Translations under genes and position numbers: made by a program
In this document: positions 23,277 through 33,269 of the stretch, one piece after another
Numbering within the stretch: position 1 is the first letter of the stretch
Layout: the number at the start of each line of letters is the position of its first letter
Notes under the pieces: generated by a model
Told to the model about the DNA's origin: nothing
The model's database searches: none
The model's input: only the letters and a program-made list of their open reading frames with translations
Origin: Arachis hypogaea
Lineage: Eukaryota > Streptophyta > Magnoliopsida > Fabales > Fabaceae
DNA: 64,000 nt
Reading direction: 5' to 3'
NCBI RefSeq assembly: GCF_003086295.3
Contig: NC_092039.1
Coordinates: 67,103,649-67,167,648 of the forward strand

Positions 23277-24108
23277 CTAGCGTGTGAGCGGCGTGTGAGT
23301 GGCATTATGGGCTCGAGAACGTTAGTGGCAATCACTTTTCTCACTAACGTTCCCCCCATATGGCCCACGTTAACTCCAACGTTAGTGGCACTAACGTGGC
23401 CACTAACGTTGCCTTACAAACCTTCGCAAGCGTTATTGGGACTCACCTTTCCCAATAACGTTGCATTGTGCCCCTAGCCCCCACGTTAGAGCTCACGTTA
23501 ACTAAGTTAACGTGGCTCTTAACGTGGTTATGTCTCATCTTCACAAGCGTTATTGGGACTCACCTTTCCCAATAATGTTGTCTTGTGCCCCTAGTCTTCA
23601 CGTTAGAGCTCACGTTAACTAAGTTAACGTGGCTCTTAACGTGGTTATGAATGCCATCCCAACGTTAGTGACAAAGGTGAGTGTCACTAACGTTGGCTCA
23701 TTAATTTCACTCCACGTTAACTTTCACGTTAGTGGCCTTAATGTGACCACTAACGTGGGCAATGCAAGCTTGATCCAACTTAGTGACAAAGGTGAGTGTC
23801 ACTAACGTTGGCATTGTTCCTCTCTTCCACGTTAGAGTCCACGTTAACTTAGTTAACGTGGCTCTTAACGTGGTTCATTGCCACATCTTGGAGCGTTAGT
23901 GGTGATCACAATTACCACTAACGTTGGAGTCTTTTTTTTTATCTCCACGTTAACTACCACGTTAATGTAGTTAACGTGGCAATTAACGTGGCTCATGATG
24001 GCTTCGAGGGCGTTACTAGTGTCCACTTTTCTCATTAACGCTGTAGGCTTATCCTTATTCCACGTTAGCACTTACGTTAACCAGGTTAACGTGGATGCTA
24101 ACGTGGCT
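23277..24108 (-). repeat. Array of CACGTTAAC/GTTAACGTG nested inverted repeats
   Basis: At least five long hairpin units (about 23483, 23598, 23828, 23942 and 24060), each near 48 bp, with 22-bp arms framed by CCACGTTA and ACGTTAAC. They are interspersed with AACGTTAGTG/CACTAACGTT inverted repeats. ACGT cores recur throughout. Position is U3, upstream of the TATA box. Confidence 0.8.
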
Positions 24109-24354
24109 CTTCCTTGCTTCCTTTGTCCTGAAATTACACAAATAAAGTGCATCAAAGCTCTAATCCAAGTCATGAAATCATGCATCATCTATATTAACAT
24201 TCAATCTTCGCATAATTCTCATGAAAATAATGTAAAATTCACAATATTTGTCTAAATCAATATGTAAGTGTTCTTTTACCCAAAACTTACTTATTTCCTA
24301 AGAAAATGCATGAAACTACCCTAAAACAGAAAAGAAAAGGTCAGTGAAGCTGGC

Positions 24355-25440
24355 CTAGATGCCCTGGCATCAGTGCCACACCTGGCTTCCAAGTGGCACT
24401 CCCTTCTCATGCAGCTAGCCTGGCGTACCATGGGTTTGAGCTCAAGTGGCATGCTCAGTGTGATCTCCTTCTTCTCCCTTTTTTGAAATGTGAACTAGCG
24501 TGGCACGCCCAGTTCTGCCATGCCACGCCCTCTATGAACTCTTCATCTTCTTCCTTTGGAATGTTAACTTGGCGTGCCACGCCCAGCAATGGCATGCCAC
24601 ACCCTCAGTAAGGCTTTTATTGTCTTCTCTGAAGAATTGAACTGGCGTGCCACACCCAAGTCTGGCGTGCCACGCCCTCGATAAAGCATGAATAAACCCC
24701 TTCTAGTCCAATAACTGGTGAGCCATGCCCAGTATTCAAGTGGCATGCCCCTGGTCACTTTGCCTTGGCGTGCCACGTCTTAAGTCCAAAGTGGCACACC
24801 CAGTGTTCTTCTTCCTTGGTTGCTTGTGTTGGCATGCCACGCTTTCGACTTCAAGTGGTACACCCATGGAGGGGACTGCATCCTTCCTATCTGTAGCAAT
24901 GAACTGGCATGCCATGCCTTCGAGTTCAAGTGGCACGCCCATTTTGGTATTGAGCCCTTCAAGCTTGGCATGCCACGCCTAGAACCCAAGTGGCACGCCC
25001 AAGACACGACCAAGGTTGGCATGCCACGCCTTTGAGCCCAAGTGGCACGCCCAGTGTAATGGACCTTCAACACCCCTCTGTTTAGTTGCATTGGCATGCC
25101 ACGCCTTCGACCTTAAGTGGCACACCCATTGTACATAATAGTGTTGGCGTGCCACGCCCAGCGTGGCGTGCGACGCCTTCTTGTGTGTCTTCAAAAATGC
25201 TCTTTGGAATTTATGGTTGGCGTGCCATGCCTGGCCTTGGCATGCCACGTCCATACTAGAGCTCATTGTCCCTTCTCTAGAGTTTATAACTTGCACGCCA
25301 TGCCTAGGCATTGAAAGCTCCATGGACTTCTTCTTTGGATTTAATAACCGGCGTGCCATGCCCTTTGGCTGGTGTGCCACGCCCACAGAATTTGGTGGCG
25401 TTTGTACCAAGTGGCACGCCCAGCTCACACGCCCAGCTTC
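24355..25440 (-). repeat. Array of GGCGTGCCACGCC inverted repeats
   Basis: Many GGCGTG-C-CACGCC or GGCATGCCACGCC units and half units (AAGTGGCACGCCC) spaced about 30-60 bp over 1.1 kb. The long ORFs across it on both strands reflect the repeated GC-rich unit and are not genes. Confidence 0.8.
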
Positions 25441-25826
25441 TCTTTCTTGCTTCCTTCTTCTTTTGTTGCTTTTTTCACCTGAAATTCAACAAAAACTCAT
25501 TTCAAAGCAATGTACCATAATATTCACCATTTTACTCATGAAATTTCATTGATTGAGTGAGATTACACTCCTTTTATGGTCCTTTTAGATAGGAGAAAGA
25601 GGTAGATGATGCAAGTTATCAGCATCCACGAGTCGCCATCTAGTCCCTATTCACACCAAACAAGTGATATCAAGGTGATCAGTCTCAATATCGCAAATGC
25701 ATGCTCATGCTCATTAACATTCATGCCATATATATCAGTTATGTATCTTAATTAGCATGTATAGACACTTAGAGTATGCCCAAAAGCATTGTCAGTCCGT
25801 CCCTCAAGCTCTACAGGAATGAACTA

Positions 25827-25837
25827 CTCTGATACCA
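25827..25837 (-). other. Primer binding site, initiator tRNA-Met type (element G)
   Basis: TGGTATCAGAG on the minus strand, the classic plant initiator tRNA-Met primer site, 3 bases inside the LTR end. It differs from the tRNA-Asp sites of all other elements here. Confidence 0.7.
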
Positions 25838-26809
25838 TATTGTAACACCCTACCACATAGAGCTTTACACCTAGGATGTAAAATAGAGGCGGCAAAGTGC
25901 TACGACCTCTAAAATAAAAACTTGTATATATAATATAGTTGAAGAAGATTTATTCTAGGAGCCTTCGAAGAAAAGTTTAAAATCGAAAAGGATAGAGTGA
26001 AAAGCGTAACACTCACCACACGTAAACGATAAACGAAAAAAGGTAAGAGAAACTAACATAGATATAACGAAAGAAAGTTCCAAGGTATAAATAACAAAGC
26101 TCCAGACTTGGCTCGTGAAGATAAACTGGCCTGAGCACATAAGTATGTATACATAAATATAGGAGAACCCAAAATAAGCTTGAAATACAAAGTTACAGGA
26201 CCTATGTCTCCAAAATAACCTCTAAGAGGAAGTTAATACATCAAATACATAGGCAGTAGAGATAAAAGTATCTACATATATACATATATATATATATATA
26301 TAAAATAAAGCCCCAAAGACAAGGATCTCCGCTATCAGAAGCTTCCAGCATGCTTCAGCGAGGTAACGCCTGTCCTACATCTGAAAACCAAAAATATTCG
26401 TATGGAATGAGAACCGGGGGTTCTCAGCATGGTAAAGGTACCACGTACATAAGATATAACGCCTTGGAAATGCCAGAGGCAATCCTAGAACGCCGACACT
26501 CAGATTATAAAACTTAAAGACTTAAAATAGTATCCATAAACTTAACCAAAACCTTAATCTAACCCTCCATCATCCACGTTCCTCCGAAACTTCCATCTCC
26601 AATAGAATCACACAGATAAGCAAGCAGACAAAGACAACACAAGTAGTTTACAGATACAACAAACAGAACATATAGCAGTTAAACATGAATTTTAATTAGG
26701 CAAACCAAAGAATGCAAACCAAAGCAAACAATCAAATGCACATGATGTATGCCTGTCCTATGGCTGAAGATATAAACTGTCGGTTACTTAGCCAGCCCGA
26801 CATGTCCTG

Positions 26810-26814
26810 GTAGC
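26810..26814 (+). other. Target-site duplication GTAGC, left copy (E1)
   Basis: GTAGC directly precedes the LTR start at 26815; the same five bases follow the 3' LTR at 37113-37117. This defines E1 as a complete insertion in element G. Confidence 0.9.
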
Positions 26815-28537
26815 TGATGAGCGGATAATTTGTACGCTTTTTGGCATTGTTTTTAGTATGTTTTTAGTGTGATCTAGTTAGTTTTTAGTATATTTTTATT
26901 AGTTTTTAGTTAAAATTCACTTTTCTGGACTTTACTATGAGTTTGTGTGTTTTTCTGTGATTTCAGGTATTTTCTGGCTGAAATTGAGGGACCTGAGCAA
27001 AAATCTAATTCAGAGACTAAAAAGGACTGCAGATGTTGTTGTATTCTGACCTCCCTGCACTCGAAGTGGATTTTCTGGAGCTACAGAAGCCCAATTGGCT
27101 TGCTCTCAATGGCGTTGGAAAGTAGACATCCTGGGCTTTCCAGCAATATATGATAGTCCATACTTTGCCCAAGATTTGATGGCCCAAACCGGCGTTCAAA
27201 GTCACCCTCAGAATTCCCAGCGTTAAACGCCGGAACTGGCACAAGAATGGGAGTTAAACGCCCAAACTGGCACCAAAGCTGGCGTTTAACTCCAAGAGGA
27301 GTCTCTACACGAAAATGCTTCATTGCTCAGCCCAAGCACACACCAAGTGGGCCCGGAAGTGGATTTTTATGTCATTTACTCATCTCTGTAAACCTTAGGT
27401 TACTAGTTCTCTATAAGTAGGACCTTTTGCTATTGTATTTGAGGCTTCTAATCTTCGGATCTTTGGAATCTCTTTCTTTAGATCTTAGATCATTGGGAGG
27501 CTGGCCATTCGGCCATGCCTAGACCTTGTTCTTATGTATTTTCAACGGTGGAGTTTCTACACACCATAGATTAAGGTGTGGAGCTCTGCTGTACCTCGAG
27601 TATTAATGCAATTACTATTGTTCTTCTATTCAATTCCGCTTGTTCTTGTTCTAAGATATCACTTGTTCTTCAACTTGATGAATGTGATGAACCGTGACAC
27701 TCATCATCATTCTCACCTATGAACGTGTGACTGACAACCACCTCCGTTCTACCTTCGATTGGGTGAATATCTCTTGGATTCCTGATACACGATGCATGGT
27801 TGATCGCCTGACAACCGAGTGCTCGCCTGACAACCGAGCCAGCCATTCCGTGAGATCAGAGTCTTCGTGGTATAGGCTAGAACTGATGGCGGCATTCAAG
27901 AGAATCCGGAAGGTCTAACCTTGTCTGTGGTATTCTGAGTAGGATTCAATGATTGAATGACTGTGACGTGCTTCAAACTCCTGAGGGCGGGGCGTTAGTG
28001 ACAGACGCAAAAGAATCACTGGATTCTATTCCGGCCTGATCGAGAACCGACAGATGGATAGCCGTGCCGTGACAGGGTGCGTTGAACATTTCCACTGAGA
28101 GGATGGGAGGTAGCCATTGACAACGGTGAAACCCTTGCTTGAGCTTGCCATGGAAAGGAGTAAGAAGGATTGGATGAAGACAGTAGGAAAGCAGAGAGAC
28201 GGAAGGAACCAGCATCTTCATACTCTTATCTGAAATTCCTACCAATGAATTACATAAGTATCTCTATCTTTATCTTTATGTTTTATTCGTATATCACCAT
28301 ACCCACATGAGTTCGCCTGACTAAGATTTACAAGGTGACCATAGCTTGCTTCATACCAACAATCTCTGTGGGATCGACCCTTACTCGCGTAAGGTTTATT
28401 ACTTGGACGACCCAGTACACTTGCTGGTTAGTTGTGCGAAGTTGTGTTTATGCCATGGTATTGTACACCAAGTTTTTGGATTCATTACCGGGGATTATTT
28501 GAGTTGTGAAAAGTATTGATCACAATTTCGCGCACCA
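26815..28537 (+). repeat. 5' LTR of E1 (1723 bp)
   Basis: TGATGAGCGG...CGCGCACCA. U3 holds GGCGTTAAACGCC-type repeats at about 27190-27295 and a TATA-like CTATAAGTAGG at 27411. U5 holds the hairpin CCTTAC-TCGC-GTAAGG at 28379-28394. At about 28466-28500 there is a second, decayed LTR-end plus primer-site sequence (ACACCAAGTTTTTGG, then TTACCGGGGATT). Confidence 0.9.
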
Positions 28538-28543
28538 AGTTTT

Positions 28544-28561
28544 TGGCACCGTTGCCGAGGA
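28544..28561 (+). other. Primer binding site, tRNA-Asp type (E1)
   Basis: TGGCACCGTTGCCGAGGA, two mismatches from the perfect tRNA-Asp complement seen in A and E3, six bases after the LTR end. Confidence 0.8.
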
Positions 28562-30162
28562 TTGTTCGAGTGTGGACAACTGAAGGTTCATCTTGTTGCT
28601 TAGATTAGGTATTTTTCTTCAGAGTTCTTAAGAATGAATTCTAGTGTTTCAAGATGATCTGTTGAAGTCTGGCTGGCTGTGAAGCCATGTCTAATTTCAT
28701 TGGACCGAGGTTTCAACTTATCATCACAAGAGCTTGTTGATCTCTATCAATCTTGCTGTTGGAGCAGTGATCTGCTAAGGCTTGGCTGGCCATTGGCCAT
28801 GTCTAGTGTTTTGGACCGAAGCTTTCTTTGAAAGCTTGGCTGGCTGTGAAGCCATGTCTAATTCCTGGACCGGAGTCTTAGACTAAACATTGCATGATTC
28901 CTGGAATTCTCATTAAGAATTTTGATACCTTTATTTTCTTTTTCCACTTAATTTTCGAAAAAGCACAAAAAAATTACAATATCATAAAATCCAAAAATAT
29001 TTCTTGTTCGAGTCTAGAGTCTCATGTTAAGTTTGGTGTCAATTAGATGCATTGTTCATGTGTCTTCATTAATCTTCAAGTTGTTCTTGATGATTTCATT
29101 GTTCTGATCTTTGAATTCTATTGACTTGAGTGTTTTGTTGTTTGTCATATGCATTCTCATATTGTTAGTGTCAGTAGTATACAAACTGCTAAGTTTGGTG
29201 TCTTGCATGCATTGTTATTTGATTTTAGTTGCATTATTCCCCATTATTAAAAATCCAAAAAATATTTTTAATTTGTGTCTTTTCAAGTCAATAAAATAGA
29301 GAATTGAAGATTCAGAACATACAGCAGAGGAAATGCACAGAAAAAGCTGGGCGTTCAAAACGCCCAGTGAAGAAGGACAGACTGGCGTTTAAACGCCAGC
29401 CAAGGTACCTGGTTGGGCGTTTAACGCCCAAAAGGGTAGCATTTTGGGCGTTAAACGCCAGAATGTGCACCATTCTGGGCGTTTAACGCGAGGATGGCAC
29501 AAGAGGGAAGATTTTGTTTTCAAATCAATTTTTTTTCAAGTTTTCAAAATTTTTCAAAATCAAATCTTTTTCAAATCAATCTTTTCAATCAAATCTTTTT
29601 CAAAATTAATTTCTTTCCATTTTTAAAGATACTTGCTATCAATTAATAATTTGATTCAACATTCCAAGTATGTTGCCTTTTCTGTTGAGAAAGGTTTAAT
29701 GTTTGAATCATATCTTTTCTTGATAGCCAAGTCATTAATTTTCAAAATCAAATCTTTTTCAAATCATATCTTCTCAATCACATTTTTTAAAACTAATCAT
29801 ATCTTCTTAACCACATCTTTTTCAAAATAGTTTTCAATCAAATCTTTTTTATTTCTAATTTCAAAACCTTTTTCAAAAATCACTTGATTTCTTTCCCACT
29901 CTTATTTTCGAAAATCAATTAGTGTTTTTCAAAATGTTCTCAAAATCTTTTACTTAATTTTCGAAAATTACTTCCCTTCTTCTCACATCCTTCTATTATT
30001 GGACTAACACTATTCCTTAATGCACAATTCGAACTCCATCTTCTTTGATAAGTTCGAATTCTTCTACTTCTGCCTTCTATTTTTCTTTTCCTCTGACACC
30101 TCAAGGAATCTCTATACTGTGACATAGAGGATTCCACATTATCTTGTTCTCTTCTCTTTCTT
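28562..30162 (+). other. Untranslated leader of E1
   Basis: AT-rich 1.6-kb leader without a credible ORF. It holds two AAGTTTGGTGTC boxes (about 29028 and 29191), an inverted-repeat array (29345-29496) and a TTTTCAAA-rich region before gag. A donor-like TTAG/GTATTT near 28608 and an acceptor-like pyrimidine tract plus CAG/G at 30168-30171 make a leader intron conceivable. Confidence 0.6.
29345..29496 (+). repeat. GGCGTTTAACGCC inverted-repeat array in the E1 leader
   Basis: Five units in about 150 bp with arms GGCGTT/AACGCC and centres AA, TA, T or A. The same array is in the E2 leader (52920-53066) but is not visible in the leaders of A or E3, which marks two subtypes. Confidence 0.8.
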
Positions 30163-32502
30163 ATGAGCAGGAGCAAGGATAAAAGCATTCTTGTTGAGGC
30201 TGATCCTGAACCTGAAAGGACCTTGAAGAGAAGGCTAAGAGAAACCAAGGCACAACTCTCTGTAGAGGACCTAACAGAAATCTTCAAAGAAGAAGAACCC
30301 ATGGCAGCTGAAAACAACAACAATGCCAACAATGCAAGGAAGGTGCTGGGTGACTTTACTGCACCTACTCCCAATTTCTATGGGAGAAGCATCTCTATCC
30401 CTGCCATTGGAGCAAACAACTTTGAGCTTAAGCCTCAATTAGTTTCTCTAATGCAACAGAATTGTAAGTTCCATGGACTTCCATTGGAAGATCCTCATCA
30501 GTTCTTAGCTGAATTCTTGCAAATCTGTGACACTGTTAAGACTAATGGGGTTGACCCTGAGGTCTACAGACTTATGCTATTCCCTTTTGCTGTAAGAGAC
30601 AGAGCTAGGACATGGTTGGACTCTCAACCTAAAGAAAGCCTGGACTCTTGGGAAAAGCTAGTCAATGCCTTCTTGGCAAAGTTCTTTCCACCTCAAAAAT
30701 TGAGTAAGCTTAGAGTGGAAGTCCAAACCTTCAGACAGAAGGAAGGAGAATCCCTCTATGAAGCTTGGGAAAGATACAACCAATTAATCAGAAAGTGTCC
30801 CTCTGACATGCTTTCTGAATGGAGCATCATATGTATTTTCTATGATGGTCTTTCTGAACTGTCCAAGATGTCTTTGGATAGCTCTGCTGGAGGATCTCTT
30901 CATCTGAAGAAGACGCCTACAGAAGCTCAAGAGCTGATTGAAATGGTTGAAAATAACCAATTCATGTACACTTCTGAAAGGAATCCTGTGCACAATGGGA
31001 CTAGTCAGAAGAAAGGAGTTCTTGAGATTGACACTCTGAATGCCATATTGGCTCAGAACAAAATATTGACTCAACAAGTCAATATGATTTCTCAAATTCT
31101 GTCTGGAATGCAAAATGCACCAAGCAGTACTAAGGAAGCTTCATCTGAAGAAGAAGCTTATGATCCTGAGAACCCTTCAATGGAAGAGGTGAATTACATG
31201 GGAGAACCCTATGGAAACACCTATAATCTTTCATGGAGAAATCATCCAAATCTCTCATGGAAGGATCAACAGAGACCTCAACAAGGTTTCAATAACAATA
31301 ATGGTGGAAGAAACAGGTTTAGCAATAGCAAGCCTTTTCCATCATATTCTCAGCAACAGACAGAGAGTTCTAAGCAGAATACCTCTGACTTAGCAACCAT
31401 GGTCTCTGATCTAATCAAAACCACTCAAAGTTTCATGACTGAAACAAGGTCCTCCATCAGAAACTTGGAGGCACAAGTGGGTCAGCTGAGCAAGAAAATT
31501 ACTGAACTCCCTCCTAGTACTCTCCCAAGCAATACAGAAGAAAATCCAAAAGGAGAGTGCAAGGCCATCAACATGGCCGAATTTGGAGAGGAGGAAGAGG
31601 CAGTGAACGCCACTGAGGAAGACCTCAATGGACGTCCACTGACTTCCAATGAGTTCCACAATGAGGAACCATGGGAATCTGAGGCTCAAAATGAGACCAT
31701 AGAGATTCCATTGGACTTACTTCTGCCATTCATGAGCTCTGATGAGTATTCTTCCTCTGAAGAGGATGAGTATGTCACTGAAGAGAAAGTTGCTAAATAC
31801 CTTGGAGCAATCATGAAGCTAAATGACAAGTTATTTGTAAATGAGACTTGGGAGGATGAACCCCCTTTGCTCACCAAAGAACTGGGTGACTTGTCTAGAC
31901 AGAAACTACCTCAAAGGAGACAGGATCCTGGGAAGTTTTCAATACCTTGTACCATAGGCACCATGACCTTCAAAAAGGCCTTGTGTGACTTAGGGTCAAG
32001 TGTAAACCTCATGCCTCTCTCTGTAATGGAGAAGCTAGGGATCTTTGAGGTGCAAGCTGCAAAAATCTCACTAGAGATGGCAGACAACTCAAGAAAACAA
32101 GCTTATGGACTTGTAGAGGATGTTCTGGTGAAAGTTGAAGACCATTACATCCCTGCTGATTTCATAGTCCTTGAGACTGCGAAGTGCATGGATGAATCCA
32201 TCATCCTTGGCAGACCCTTCCTAGCCACAGCAAAGGCTGTGATTGATGTTGATAGAGGAGAGTTGATCATTCAAGTGAATGAAGAATCCTTGGTATTTAA
32301 GGCTCAAGGATATCCCTCTGTCACCATGGAGAGGAAGCATGAAAAGCTCCTCTCAACACAGAGCCAAACAGAGCCCCCACAGTCAAACTCTAAGTTTGGT
32401 GTTGGGAGGCCACAACCAAATTCTAAGTTTGGTGTTGAACCCCCACATTCAAACTCTAAGTTTGGTGTTGGGAGGTTCCAACATTGCTCTGAGCATCTCT
32501 GA
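30163..32502 (+). CDS. gag-pro: Gag-protease polyprotein of E1 (779 aa, intact)
   Basis: Supplies the Gag shell protein and its processing protease. The N-terminus has the DPEPERTLKRRLRET motif shared with D's Gag, which supports the ATG at 30163; MAAENNN at 30301 is an alternative start. Residues about 87-220 are a retrotransposon Gag (capsid-like) core: FELKPQL, WLDSQPKESLDSWEKL, FFPPQKLSKLR. No CCHC zinc knuckle is visible. After a hydrophilic NNNGGRN region and PKGECKAI comes the aspartic protease, with catalytic loop CDLGSSVNLMP at about residue 609 and ILGRPFLATA at about 681. The C-terminus has three SKFGV repeats encoded by copies of the AAGTTTGGTGTTG box. Translation stops after protease; no RT follows. 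Confidence 0.9.
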   Translation: MSRSKDKSILVEADPEPERTLKRRLRETKAQLSVEDLTEIFKEEEPMAAENNNNANNARKVLGDFTAPTPNFYGRSISIPAIGANNFELKPQLVSLMQQNCKFHGLPLEDPHQFLAEFLQICDTVKTNGVDPEVYRLMLFPFAVRDRARTWLDSQPKESLDSWEKLVNAFLAKFFPPQKLSKLRVEVQTFRQKEGESLYEAWERYNQLIRKCPSDMLSEWSIICIFYDGLSELSKMSLDSSAGGSLHLKKTPTEAQELIEMVENNQFMYTSERNPVHNGTSQKKGVLEIDTLNAILAQNKILTQQVNMISQILSGMQNAPSSTKEASSEEEAYDPENPSMEEVNYMGEPYGNTYNLSWRNHPNLSWKDQQRPQQGFNNNNGGRNRFSNSKPFPSYSQQQTESSKQNTSDLATMVSDLIKTTQSFMTETRSSIRNLEAQVGQLSKKITELPPSTLPSNTEENPKGECKAINMAEFGEEEEAVNATEEDLNGRPLTSNEFHNEEPWESEAQNETIEIPLDLLLPFMSSDEYSSSEEDEYVTEEKVAKYLGAIMKLNDKLFVNETWEDEPPLLTKELGDLSRQKLPQRRQDPGKFSIPCTIGTMTFKKALCDLGSSVNLMPLSVMEKLGIFEVQAAKISLEMADNSRKQAYGLVEDVLVKVEDHYIPADFIVLETAKCMDESIILGRPFLATAKAVIDVDRGELIIQVNEESLVFKAQGYPSVTMERKHEKLLSTQSQTEPPQSNSKFGVGRPQPNSKFGVEPPHSNSKFGVGRFQHCSEHL

Positions 32503-33269
32503 GGCTCTATGAGAGCCCTCTGTCAAGCTACTGACATTAAAGAAGCGCTTGTTGGGAGGCAACCCAATGTTATATTTTATATATTTTTTCTTTGTTATTT
32601 TATGTTTTCTGTAGGTTGATGATCATGAGAAGTCACAAAATCAATGAAAAAAGCAAAAATAGAATGAAAAGCAGAAAGAAAAACAGCACACCCTGGAGGA
32701 GAATGTGCTGGCGTTTAAACGCCAGTAAGGCTAGCTGTTGGGCGTTTAACGCCCAGTCTGGCACCATTCTGGGCGTTTAACGCCAGAAAGGGGCACCAGA
32801 CTGGCGTTAAACGCCAGAAATGGACACCAGCCCGGCGTTTAACGCCAGAATTGGCTAAAAACGCAATTTTGCTTGCCATTTGGTGCAGGGATGACTTTTC
32901 CTTGACACCTCAGGATCTGTGGACCCCACAGGATCCCCACCTACCCTACTACTCTCTCTCTCTTCTTCACCCATTCACCAATCACCTCAACACCTCTTCC
33001 CCAAAAACCCTTCACCTATCAAATCCCATCTTTCTCTTCACCACTCACATCCATCCTTCATAAAACTCCACCATTCAAATTCAAACCACTTTCCCACCCA
33101 AACCCACCCATACATGGCCGAACATCACCCTTCCCCCTCTCCTATATAAACCCATCTTCACTCCTTCATTTTCACACAACCTAAACACTACTTCTCCCCC
33201 TTCTTGGCCGAACACAAAAGCCATTCCCTTCTTTCTCATTTCTTCTTCTTCTACTCTCTTCTTTCTTAT
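32503..33269 (+). other. Inter-ORF region of E1
   Basis: Starts with a conserved AAGAAGCGCTTGTTGGG then AGGCAACCCAATG sequence able to fold as a hairpin. An array of five GGCGTT..AACGCC inverted repeats follows at 32705-32855, then a C-rich tract (32935-33190). A TATA-like CCTATATAAACCC (about 33141) is present in the C-rich tract, so an internal promoter for the second ORF is possible. RT, RNase H and integrase would be expected here in an autonomous relative and are absent. Confidence 0.7.

Larger units (their letters stand above)
12980..25621 (-). mobile_element. Element D: degenerate Athila-like Ty3-type retrotransposon
   Basis: On the minus strand the order is 5' LTR, decayed primer site, gag, protease, RT, RNase H, integrase, long UTR, post-pol ORF. 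That is the order of Athila-lineage elements (no chromodomain, extra ORF after pol). All genes carry frameshifts or stops. Its own 3' LTR is not present: the left end passes into a Feral-type tail at about 12979. The right limit (25621) is uncertain. Confidence 0.7.
22186..25621 (-). repeat. 5' LTR region of element D (possibly composite)
   Basis: The minus LTR end CCGTCATCA is at 22186, next to the primer-site remnant. A possible LTR start, TGATAACTTGCATC, is at 25621. If single, the LTR is about 3.4 kb. It may instead be two LTRs, since two segments each consist of a repeat array followed by a related CCTGAAATT(A/C)-type sequence (about 24128 and 25480). It holds a U5 hairpin CCCAC-TTTATT-GTGGG (22259-22274). 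Confidence 0.55.
25622..26814 (-). mobile_element. Element G: leader, primer site and part of the 5' LTR
   Basis: On the minus strand the LTR ends GGGTGTTACA at 25841, then the primer site (25837-25827) and about 200 bp of leader running left until it meets the D-type LTR at 25621. The LTR is interrupted at 26814 by E1 and resumes at 37113. (TA)n occurs at about 26275-26302. The lineage (chromovirus or copia) cannot be settled without pol. Confidence 0.65.

Noticed and set aside
23277..25440. Regularly spaced short repeats resembling a CRISPR array
   Set aside because: Units are only 12-22 nt, imperfect, irregularly spaced and lie in a plant LTR; no cas genes.
24393..25552. Several overlapping ORFs of 70-149 codons on both strands
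   Set aside because: They follow the GC-rich 13-nt repeat unit in every frame; no conserved protein, start context or domain.
26947..27153. Short U3 ORF (AEIEGPEQKS) repeated in the LTRs at 6211, 26947, 35525 and 50723
   Set aside because: Similarity follows general LTR nucleotide identity; frames shift between copies (B differs) and there is no conserved start.
30163..32502. Full Gag-Pol polyprotein in Feral-type elements
   Set aside because: Translation ends just after the protease and the SKFGV repeats; no RT, RNase H or integrase motif follows before the second ORF.
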